A stretch of 17,426 nt of DNA from the NCBI GenBank assembly GCA_050697555.1, contig JBOHAD010000051.1, positions 1-17,426 of the forward strand. The letters are read 5' to 3'. The position numbers were made by a program, and so were the translations under genes. This DNA is from DASQWP01 sp050697555 (GTDB lineage Bacteria > Actinomycetota > Thermoleophilia > Gaiellales > Gaiellaceae). The notes under the pieces are model-generated. The model did no database searches. It saw nothing but the letters and a program-made list of their open reading frames with translations, and was not told the origin of the DNA. Below are positions 1 through 5,725 of the stretch, in pieces (within the stretch, counting starts at the first letter, position 1; each line of letters opens with the position of its first letter).

Positions 1-383
1 CCGTCCTTGCCTTCGCCATCGAGCTTCACCGCCTCTCCGTACTCCGTGAACATGCCGTCCAGATAGCGCTGGGCGGTTCTGAGCGACGGGTCGCTGGGCT
101 CCACGTGGGCGACGCGCTTCGCGGCGTCGAACGCCTGGCGGGCGGCCTCCTGGGCGGTGATCGAGCCGGCCGTGAAGTCCTGCCTCCAGATGCCGAAAGC
201 CGTCACGTCGACGCTGGCCGTCTGGAGGAAGTGCCTGTCCTTGGCACCGCACGAATGGGCCCGCGCTTCGCGCGACCCCGTGCAGCCGGCTGAGGCCGCA
301 AGCAGGAGGAGCGTTGCCGCAGTGACGCCAAGCCTCCGCAACTCGGACGCATCATCGGCGCGGCGCGCGCGGCGGGCAATCAC
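1..383 (-). CDS. Putative lipoprotein of unknown function, C-terminus cut off by the window edge
   Basis: Read from GTG at 383, the frame stays open for 127 codons to the edge of the window, so the C-terminus is missing. The N-terminus has an Arg-rich stretch, then a hydrophobic segment ending in the lipobox AASAGC, with the lipidated Cys at about residue 33. This predicts export by the Sec route and a membrane-anchored outer-surface protein. The mature part seen so far is mostly polar and helical, with Cys43 the only further cysteine. I do not recognise the family. No clear Shine-Dalgarno precedes the GTG. An in-frame TTG downstream (codon 15) would still leave the hydrophobic segment, so the exact start is open. 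It is followed on the same strand only by the window edge; GNAT lies 97 bp upstream. Confidence 0.7.
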   Translation of the reverse strand, partial: MIARRARRADDASELRRLGVTAATLLLLAASAGCTGSREARAHSCGAKDRHFLQTASVDVTAFGIWRQDFTAGSITAQEAARQAFDAAKRVAHVEPSDPSLRTAQRYLDGMFTEYGEAVKLDGEGKD

Positions 384-441
384 CCGAAGAGGGTGCCCCG
401 GTCGAGGCCCGGCCACTGGCGCGCTGCAGCGGCCACGTCAC

Positions 442-454
442 GGGGTCTGACCCC
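442..454. repeat. Small perfect hairpin GGGGTCTGACCCC in the gap 384-480
   Basis: The 97-bp gap between the GNAT gene and the lipoprotein gene (both minus) holds a 5-bp stem GGGGT/ACCCC with a 3-nt loop, ending 26 bp beyond the GNAT stop. It could be a weak terminator or mRNA-end structure for GNAT, though no T tract follows on either strand. It could also be one copy of a short interspersed palindrome. I see no other gene, tRNA or strong promoter in this gap. Confidence 0.4.
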
Positions 455-480
455 TCGTCCACAGGCCGCGCACGGGACCG

Positions 481-1266
481 CTAGCCGAAGATGAGGGACC
501 TGTACGTGATCGTCCGGCGCATGCCGATGCCCTCGTAGAGCGCGATCGCGGCAGCGTTCTCCGGTCGCACGAACAGGCAGACCGCCGGCGTCCGCGCGAG
601 GAGGAGCCGGCAGAGGTCGGCGAGGCCCCGCTTCCCGTAGCCGCGGCCGCGCAGCTCCGGGTCGACCCACACCTGCTGGAGCTGCACGGCCCTCTCGGTC
701 CAGGCCGACGCCTCCGCCTTGAAGAGGATGCCCCCGCCCTCGCGCCACAGCCAGCTGCGGCCCTCCTCGATCTGCACGCGGGTGCGCCATTCGAAGAGCG
801 TGGGGTCGCGCGCGTAGGCATCGACGCCGACCTCCTCCAGGTAGGCCGCCGCCGAGGCGGCCACGAGGGCGTCGAGGTCGTCGAGGCGCGCCGGACGGAG
901 CGCCGTCTCCCCCGGAGGCGGTGGGCGCTCGAGCAGGTACACCGGCTGTCCCGGGCGGTCCTCGAGTGGCTCTGGCAGCCCGCCGCGCGCGGCCTCCCAG
1001 AGCTCCGTCACCGCCCGCTCCTCGCCGACGAGCATCCGCGCCTCGCCGGCGGCGGCGAGGTCGGCGAACGCAGCCGCCCCGCAGCCGGAGGGCACGAGGT
1101 TGGCGCCCATGTGACAGACGGCCGTCAGGCGCCCGCCGTCCCGCACGGCCGCGAAACGGCCCAGGCCCCGCCGGGCCACATCCTCGAGGAAGACACGCTC
1201 GATCGGCTCCTCGGCACAGAAGTCCAGGATGTGGGAGAGCCGTGGCCGCTTGACCAGGCGCGCCAT
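481..1266 (-). CDS. GNAT-family N-acetyltransferase with DUF4081-like N-terminal domain
   Basis: The 261-aa product has two parts. Residues 10-115 resemble the DUF4081 domain found in front of some actinobacterial GNAT enzymes (LSHILDF, then CHMGANLVPSG at 51-61). Residues 120-261 form a GNAT fold: the acetyl-CoA pyrophosphate loop is VDPELRGRGYGKRG at 201-214, and RPENAAAIALYEGIGM at 234-249 is the typical last helix. It should transfer an acetyl group from acetyl-CoA to an unknown amine in the cytoplasm. The ATG at 1266 is chosen because the domain begins there and an upstream extension would run through the divergent purine phosphorylase gene. There is no Shine-Dalgarno; a TATCGT hexamer lies 8 nt upstream, so a nearly leaderless mRNA is likely. 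The substrate cannot be told. Confidence 0.87.
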   Translation of the reverse strand: MARLVKRPRLSHILDFCAEEPIERVFLEDVARRGLGRFAAVRDGGRLTAVCHMGANLVPSGCGAAAFADLAAAGEARMLVGEERAVTELWEAARGGLPEPLEDRPGQPVYLLERPPPPGETALRPARLDDLDALVAASAAAYLEEVGVDAYARDPTLFEWRTRVQIEEGRSWLWREGGGILFKAEASAWTERAVQLQQVWVDPELRGRGYGKRGLADLCRLLLARTPAVCLFVRPENAAAIALYEGIGMRRTITYRSLIFG

Positions 1267-1273
1267 TCGCAGG

Positions 1274-1280
1274 GACGATA
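1274..1280. promoter_or_regulatory. Candidate bidirectional -10 region between GNAT and deoD
   Basis: Only 20 bp separate the divergent starts. Minus-strand TATCGT (1280 to 1275) fits TANNNT and predicts a start site near 1268, 2 nt before the GNAT ATG. Plus-strand GACGAT (1274-1279) is a weaker hexamer predicting a start near 1286, next to the deoD GTG. No -35 element is convincing. The assignment rests on position and on four similar gaps in this window. Confidence 0.4.
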
Positions 1281-1286
1281 GCGCCC

Positions 1287-2000
1287 GTGCCGATCCACGT
1301 TCGCGCCGAGCCCGGGGAGTACGCGGAGGCCTGCCTCCTCCCCGGCGACCCCCTCCGGGCCAAGTACGTCGCCGAGACGTTCCTCGAGAACGCCGAGCAG
1401 CGTAACTGGGAGCGCGGCATGCTCGGCTATACAGGAACCTTCCGCGGACGCCCCGTTTCCGTCCAGGCGACGGGGATGGGCTGTCCCTCGGCCGCAATCG
1501 TGATCGAGGAGCTCGTCCAGCTCGGCGTCAAGCGGCTGCTCCGCATCGGCACGTGCGGCGGCCTCCAGCCCGACCTCCAGCTCGGCGACCTGATCGTCGC
1601 CGTCTCCGCCGTGGCGGCAGACGCGACGGCGCGGCACCTCGTCGGCGAGCCACACACGCCGACGGCCGACTGGGAGCTCGTCCACGGCGCCGTCCATGCG
1701 GCCAAGGAGCTCGGCAAACCGGTGCGTGTCGGCCCGATCGTCTCCAGCGACCTCTTCTACAACCCCGACGAGGGCCAGTACCAGCGCTGGTCCGACCGGG
1801 GCATCCTCGCCGTCGAGATGGAGGCGGCCGTCCTCTTCACGCTCGGCGCGCTCCGCAAGGTCAAGGCCGGGTGCCTCCTCACGGTGAGCGACGTCATCGT
1901 CGAGGGAGAGTTCGTCCGCATCACCGACGAGGAGATGAAGGCGGCGGTCGACGGCATGACCGAGCTCGCACTCGGAACCGTCACGGCGGACGGCCATTAG
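1287..2000 (+). CDS. deoD: Purine-nucleoside phosphorylase, DeoD type
   Basis: The 237-aa product matches bacterial hexameric purine nucleoside phosphorylases end to end. These cleave purine (deoxy)ribonucleosides with phosphate to base and (deoxy)ribose-1-phosphate in the cytoplasm. Seen in the sequence: LPGDPLRAKYVAETFLENA at 18-36 (phosphate loop, Gly20 and Arg24), Arg43, RIGTCGG at 86-92, VEMEAA at 176-181 (ribose binding) and VSD at 200-202, whose Asp matches the catalytic Asp204 of the E. coli enzyme. The length is typical. The GTG start gives PIHVRAEPGEYAE, which aligns with family N-termini. AGGGA lies 11 nt upstream, a poor spacing. Its TAG stop overlaps the first codon proposed for the lipid kinase, so the two are probably co-translated. 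The protein could also act on methylthioadenosine or other nucleosides. Confidence 0.92.
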   Translation: MPIHVRAEPGEYAEACLLPGDPLRAKYVAETFLENAEQRNWERGMLGYTGTFRGRPVSVQATGMGCPSAAIVIEELVQLGVKRLLRIGTCGGLQPDLQLGDLIVAVSAVAADATARHLVGEPHTPTADWELVHGAVHAAKELGKPVRVGPIVSSDLFYNPDEGQYQRWSDRGILAVEMEAAVLFTLGALRKVKAGCLLTVSDVIVEGEFVRITDEEMKAAVDGMTELALGTVTADGH

Positions 2001-2904
2001 CGTCGTCTTCGTCGTCAACCCGGCCTCCGCGAACTGGTCCACCCGGCGGCGCTGGCCGGAGATCGCCCACCGCGCCGCCCAGGCGGGGCTCCCGGGTGAG
2101 GCGCTCTTCAGCGAGCGGCCGGGCGAGGTGGCCGAGCTCGCGCGGACGGCGGCCGAGGGCGGCGCCGAGCTCGTCGTCGCCGTCGGCGGCGACGGGACGG
2201 TGAACGAGGCCGCCAACGGGCTCATCGCCGCCGGTGGCACGACGGAGCTGGCGATCCTCCCGCGCGGGACGGGGACCGATTTCGTCCGCACCTTTCGGAT
2301 CCCGACGGGGCTCGACGACGCGCTGGCGGTCGCCCGCTCGGGACAAACGCGGGTCATAGACGCCGGCCGCGTCGACTACCGCGCCTGGAGCGGCGAGGAG
2401 GCGAGGGGGCACTTCGTCAACGTCGCCAGCGCGGGGATGAGCGGCGCCGTCGCGCAGCGGGCGAACGCGTCCTCCAAGGCGTTCGGCGGAAAGGCCTCGT
2501 TCCTGTGGGCGACGCTTGCGGTCTTCGCCCGCTGGCAGAACACCGAGATCCAGGTCGACGTGGACGGCGAGCGGCGAAGCGGCCTCATGGAGGACGTCAT
2601 CGTCGCCAACTGCGAGTACCTCGCCGGCGGGATGCGGATGTGCCCGGAGGCGAAGCCGGACGACGGCCTCCTCGACGTCCTCCTGATCGGCGACATCACC
2701 AAGGCCGACCTCGTGCGCACGCTGCCGAAGATCTACCGCGGCACGCACCTCCCGCACCCGAAGGCCGAGCCGTTTCGGGCGCGCGCCGTGGCGGTCGACG
2801 CGCCGACGCCGCTCCCGATCCAGCTCGACGGGGAGCAGCCCGGAACGACGCCGGCGACCTTCGAGGTCGTAGCGGGCGCCTTGCGGCTGCGCGTTCCCGC
2901 CTAG
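1996..2904 (+). CDS. Diacylglycerol kinase family (YegS/BmrU/LCB5-type) lipid kinase, apparent ATT start
   Basis: The protein has the nucleotide-binding signature GGDGTVNEAANGL (from about residue 64) and PRGTGTDF (about 89-96), both hallmarks of the DAGK catalytic domain that phosphorylates diacylglycerol or related lipids at the membrane. The C-terminal half has the usual ANCEYLAGGMRMCPEAKPDDG segment and an IQLDGEQ motif. The first ATG/GTG/TTG in frame is GTG 2128, but the 44 codons before it read FVVNPASANWSTRRRW, the conserved first strand and loop of this family, so a start at 2128 would cut the domain. The frame is open back to a TGA at 1957 and contains no ATG, GTG or TTG. The best start is ATT at 1996, whose last base is the T of the deoD stop (ATTAG). 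That gives 302 aa, normal for the family. A base error in ATG is the main alternative. Confidence 0.85.
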   Translation: MSVVFVVNPASANWSTRRRWPEIAHRAAQAGLPGEALFSERPGEVAELARTAAEGGAELVVAVGGDGTVNEAANGLIAAGGTTELAILPRGTGTDFVRTFRIPTGLDDALAVARSGQTRVIDAGRVDYRAWSGEEARGHFVNVASAGMSGAVAQRANASSKAFGGKASFLWATLAVFARWQNTEIQVDVDGERRSGLMEDVIVANCEYLAGGMRMCPEAKPDDGLLDVLLIGDITKADLVRTLPKIYRGTHLPHPKAEPFRARAVAVDAPTPLPIQLDGEQPGTTPATFEVVAGALRLRVPA

Positions 2905-3084
2905 ATGGTTGATCGGGAAGTGTGGTGCCGGCGGGGGCGTCCGTGACCGAGCCTGACGCCGCGATCATCCGCAGCCCGTACCTGGAAGGTACGGGCGAGG
3001 AACGAGCGTGGTGTCAGGCGACGCGTCACGGGCGTCAGCCGGCGGTGCCACGGTTTCCGTTCAATTTTCGATCAATCATCTAGG
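2900..3084 (+). repeat. Nested imperfect palindrome (long hairpin, MITE-like) between convergent stops
   Basis: The two arms pair almost throughout. In the plus-strand RNA: 2900-2919 with 3065-3084 (20 continuous pairs, 3 G-U); 2922-2934 with 3039-3051 (2 G-U, one G-G mismatch); 2936-2947 with 3025-3036 (12 pairs, 2 G-U); 2951-2963 with 3007-3019 (13 pairs, 2 G-U); and an apical hairpin 2974-2982 with 2988-2996 around the loop UGGAA. The outermost tetramer on each side is CTAG (2901-2904 and 3080-3083), which could be a target-site duplication around terminal repeats ATGGTTGATCG and CGATCAATCAT. The lipid kinase and the phasin-like gene both take their TAG stop from these CTAGs. No protein is encoded. 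It may be a MITE-like element, a long 3'-UTR or terminator hairpin, or a structured RNA; it lacks the tetraloop-adjacent motif of SRP RNA and RNase P motifs. Confidence 0.75.
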
Positions 3085-3532
3085 CCGCGGCCGTGCCGCC
3101 GCCGGCGCTCGTGCTGCGGCCGGTGCCGCCGCCGAGGGCGCGGCCGGCCGGAGGCGAGGGAGCCTTCTCCGTCTCCTCCTTCTTCGCCCGGGTCGTCCGC
3201 CGCTTCGCCGTGGAGGTCTTCTTCGTCTCCGAGCGCTTCGCCGTCGTCTTCCGGGCCGAGCCGCCTTCGAGCTTGGCGAGGCGCTTCTCGAGGCGCTCCA
3301 CATGCTTCCGCAGATCCTCGAGCTCGTCGACCGGCGCCAGGCCGACCTGATGGAGAGCCCGCTTCGAGGCGGTGTCGAGCCTCCCCTTCGCGGACATCGC
3401 ACGTCCCAGCGCGTCCGTGACCCGCTCGTTCCGGCCGAGCTCGTCCACGAGGCGTCCGAGCGTCTCCTCGCCGCGCCGGGAGAGGCGTCCGACCACGCCC
3501 GCCTCGGTCGTCTTCTTCTGACGTGTCGCCAT
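3080..3532 (-). CDS. Phasin-like coiled-coil protein with basic, low-complexity tail
   Basis: The 150-aa product has an amphipathic helical region (about 10-90) ending in a heptad-like stretch LEDLRKHVERLEKRLAKLE, followed by a Lys/Thr/Arg-rich tail (93-123) and a Gly/Ser/Ala end. This resembles small phasin or PHA-regulator-like proteins of actinobacteria, and the tail is also reminiscent of histone-like DNA-binding tails. ATG 3532 is preferred over ATG 3565 because GGGAGGAG lies 4 nt before it, one of the best Shine-Dalgarno sites here. It follows the L,D-transpeptidase gene by 39 bp on the same strand, so it is probably the last gene of that operon. Its stop lies inside the palindrome at 2900-3084. 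The function is not determined: granule coat, membrane-associated scaffold and nucleic-acid binding are all possible. Confidence 0.75.
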   Translation of the reverse strand: MATRQKKTTEAGVVGRLSRRGEETLGRLVDELGRNERVTDALGRAMSAKGRLDTASKRALHQVGLAPVDELEDLRKHVERLEKRLAKLEGGSARKTTAKRSETKKTSTAKRRTTRAKKEETEKAPSPPAGRALGGGTGRSTSAGGGTAAA

Positions 3533-3571
3533 TCGCTCCTCCCTCTGGGTCGCTCCCCGCACCATACCGTC

Positions 3572-4357
3572 CTACGAGCGGACGAGCACGGGCGTCCCTT
3601 CCGGGTTCGACTCGTACATGCGCACGAGGAGGTCGTTGGGAATACGCAGACAGCCGTTCGTGACTGCACGTCCGATCGAGGACGGGTCGTTCGTCCCGTG
3701 GATGGCGATGGGGCCGCCCTGCGCCCAGTTCGTCAGCACGGGGGAAAAGGCGCTGATCCCGATCGCGCCAGGGCCGAACGGGCCCTCTGGGTCGGGCGCG
3801 ACGAGCCGCTGGTTTACGTAGTAGCGCCCCGTCGGCGTGGGTGTCGCGTCCGAGCCGATCCCCGTGGTCGCCCGCAGCACGCGGCGGCCGTCGCGAAAGA
3901 AGTCGATCCGCCGCTCGGAGAGGTCGACCTCGATCCTCGTGCGCACGACCAGGAGCCGTACGTCTCCGGCGCTGACGTATCCGACCGCGCCGTTCGGGCG
4001 GATCGGAAGCTGCACGCGGTACCAGGTGGGGTCGCAGCTCCGGTCGCGGATGACGGCCAGGATGCCGAACGCGGTGGGGACGCCGTTCACGTTGCGCGGG
4101 CCGAACTCGCGCACCCGCCGCCCTCTGGGGCGAGCGAACGCGGCGACACGCCCTTGCGCGCGAGCCGCGTACGCCAGTCGTTCGTCCCCAAGCCTCGTCT
4201 CGTGTCCCGGCCGGCACGTCCGCTCCCGCGGGGCCGCGGCGGGCGCGGCCTGCTCGACCTGGGGAGCGGCAGGCTGCTCGACTGCCGACCCGCCGCAGCC
4301 GCCGAGCACAAGTGCGATTCCGAGGGCAGGAAGTGTCTTCCTCAGGACCTCCGCCAC
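3572..4357 (-). CDS. L,D-transpeptidase (YkuD domain) lipoprotein
   Basis: The 261-aa product starts with a lipoprotein signal ending LVLGGC (Cys21), then a Pro/Ala linker, an SH3-like region (about 68-133, YVSAGDV at its end) and a YkuD catalytic domain (about 140-261). The catalytic signature is present: IHGTN at 219-223 and TNGCLRI at 233-239, with Cys236 as nucleophile and Arg238. It should form 3-3 cross-links in peptidoglycan, or attach proteins to it, on the outer face of the membrane. The GTG at 4357 lies inside the 3' end of the DUF4349 gene (16-nt overlap) without its own Shine-Dalgarno, so translation is probably coupled. An out-of-frame ATG at 4365 was rejected. Confidence 0.9.
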   Translation of the reverse strand: MAEVLRKTLPALGIALVLGGCGGSAVEQPAAPQVEQAAPAAAPRERTCRPGHETRLGDERLAYAARAQGRVAAFARPRGRRVREFGPRNVNGVPTAFGILAVIRDRSCDPTWYRVQLPIRPNGAVGYVSAGDVRLLVVRTRIEVDLSERRIDFFRDGRRVLRATTGIGSDATPTPTGRYYVNQRLVAPDPEGPFGPGAIGISAFSPVLTNWAQGGPIAIHGTNDPSSIGRAVTNGCLRIPNDLLVRMYESNPEGTPVLVRS

Positions 4358-5244
4358 GCCGGCATGGTACGACGGAAGGCGAGGCGGCCGCCGAGGAGCG
4401 CGAGCAGCAGCAGGAGCACGACGGGCGCGATCGTGGCGGCGGCGACGAGGATCCAGCCCACGACGGTGACGAAGCCGTGCGCGGCCGTCCCCCAGGCGTC
4501 CACGATCCCCCAGGCAGGCTCGTCGTCGTCCTCGGGAGCGGCCTGGCGCTCGTGGATCGCCAGCGAGATCGTGGCGAAGCTGACCTGGTCCTCGAGGTAG
4601 CCCAGCCGCCCGCGCACCTGCTCGAGCTCGAGCTGCACGTTGTTCAGCTCGGACTGGACGGCGAGCGCGGCCGCGACCGTGTCCGCCTCGTCCAGGAGCC
4701 CCAGGAGCTGGCGCTCCACGGCTCCCAGGTGCCGGGCGCGCGCCTCGAGGTCGACGAACTCCTGCGAGACGTCCTGGCCGCTCTCCTCGCGAGACTCGAC
4801 CCGCCCGAGGGCGGCGATGTTGCGCATCGCCTGCGCGTAGCTCCGCTCGGGCACGCGCAGGACGAGCGTGCCCCGGACGAGCCGGCGGTCGCTCCCTTGG
4901 GACGCCGACGAGCCGACGACGAAGCCTCCGAATCCGGTCGCGATCGTCCTCGCCCGGTCAACCGCGTCCTGGAACTCGTTGTCCGGCACGGAGAGCGTGA
5001 CCGACGCCGTCTGGATGACGCGCGGCCCGAGCGAGGGCAGGGAGCTGTCGCGGCCGCCGCCGGGCTGGGAGACGAGCTCGCCGTCGCCGCTCGAGGCTGC
5101 CTCTTCGGATCCTTCGGCGACTGCGGCGTCCTTCACCGCTCCCGAGTCTTCGGCGCTGTCGCCTCCAGTGTCGTCGTCTCCTCCGCAGGCGGCGAGCACG
5201 AGCAGCAGGGCGGCCAGGGCGAGAGCGATCCAGTGTCTTAGCAT
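4342..5244 (-). CDS. DUF4349 lipoprotein with coiled coil and C-terminal membrane segment
   Basis: The 300-aa product begins with a lipoprotein signal ending LVLAAC (Cys20), followed by an acidic Gly/Asp/Ser-rich linker. From about residue 75 it matches DUF4349: RVIQTASVTLSVPDNEFQDA, then a long helical coiled-coil hairpin (SQEFVDLEARARHLGAVERQ, LNNVQLELEQVRGRLGYLED), and a hydrophobic membrane segment near residues 260-290 followed by Arg residues. The biochemical role of the family is unknown; the topology suggests an extracytoplasmic coiled coil anchored at both ends. ATG 5244 is chosen because AGGAGG (minus strand, 5255-5250) sits 5 nt before it and the signal sequence starts there; a longer frame to 5379 runs into the divergent thioesterase gene. 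It heads the operon with L,D-transpeptidase and the phasin-like gene. Confidence 0.88.
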   Translation of the reverse strand: MLRHWIALALAALLLVLAACGGDDDTGGDSAEDSGAVKDAAVAEGSEEAASSGDGELVSQPGGGRDSSLPSLGPRVIQTASVTLSVPDNEFQDAVDRARTIATGFGGFVVGSSASQGSDRRLVRGTLVLRVPERSYAQAMRNIAALGRVESREESGQDVSQEFVDLEARARHLGAVERQLLGLLDEADTVAAALAVQSELNNVQLELEQVRGRLGYLEDQVSFATISLAIHERQAAPEDDDEPAWGIVDAWGTAAHGFVTVVGWILVAAATIAPVVLLLLLALLGGRLAFRRTMPAWRRS

Positions 5245-5305
5245 CGTGTCCTCCTCGAGTGTCGCTTGCTTGGACACGACCGCGGCTGCCAAAGTTCCCG
5301 CCTCG

Positions 5306-5725
5306 ATGGAGGGATTCCGCTTCGGCACCGATCTCCGAGTCCGCTTCAGCGAGACGGACGCCCAGGGCGTCGTGCACAACGCCGTCTACCTCGTCTGGTT
5401 CGAGATCGCTCGGATCGCCTACCTCGCGCAGCTCCGCGGCGGCTACAAGGGTCTCGTCGAGGGGGGCATCGACGCGACGACCACGGAGGCGTACGTGCGC
5501 TACCGGGACGGCGCGCGGTTCGACGACGTGCTCCGCATCCACGTGCGCGCGTCGGACGTGCGCGGGGCTCGTTTCCGCTTCGACTATGCCATCGAGCGGA
5601 CGAGCGATCCGCGGGGCACGGTGGCCGACGGCTGGACGAAGCACGCGTGCGTGGACGCGCGGACGCTCAGCCCCACTCGCATGCCCGCATGGCTCGCCGA
5701 GGGTATCGCCGCGCTGGAGACCTAG
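5306..5725 (+). CDS. Hotdog-fold acyl-CoA thioesterase (4HBT family)
   Basis: The 139-aa product has the 4-hydroxybenzoyl-CoA thioesterase signature RFSETDAQGVVHNAVYLVWF at 13-32; Asp18 corresponds to the catalytic Asp of the family and the His-Asn pair follows it. It should hydrolyse an acyl-CoA in the cytoplasm; the acyl chain is not predictable. The length is normal. ATG 5306 gives the expected short N-terminus before the first strand. No clear Shine-Dalgarno is seen. The 61-bp gap to the divergent DUF4349 gene must hold both promoters, but I cannot assign a convincing -10 for this gene. The stop TAG (5723-5725) is directly followed by the convergent VanW stop, leaving no spacer. Confidence 0.87.
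   Translation: MEGFRFGTDLRVRFSETDAQGVVHNAVYLVWFEIARIAYLAQLRGGYKGLVEGGIDATTTEAYVRYRDGARFDDVLRIHVRASDVRGARFRFDYAIERTSDPRGTVADGWTKHACVDARTLSPTRMPAWLAEGIAALET

Noticed and set aside
2900..3084. The palindrome as SRP RNA, RNase P RNA, tmRNA or a known riboswitch
   Set aside because: The loop UGGAA and flanks lack the SRP asymmetric-loop motif, RNase P conserved blocks and a tRNA-like end; it lies after a stop codon, not before a gene on its strand.
3008..4600. A 530-codon plus-strand open frame opposite the phasin-like and L,D-transpeptidase genes
   Set aside because: Arg/Ala/Pro-rich shadow of two minus-strand genes that have lipobox, catalytic motifs and a Shine-Dalgarno; it would also read through the palindrome.
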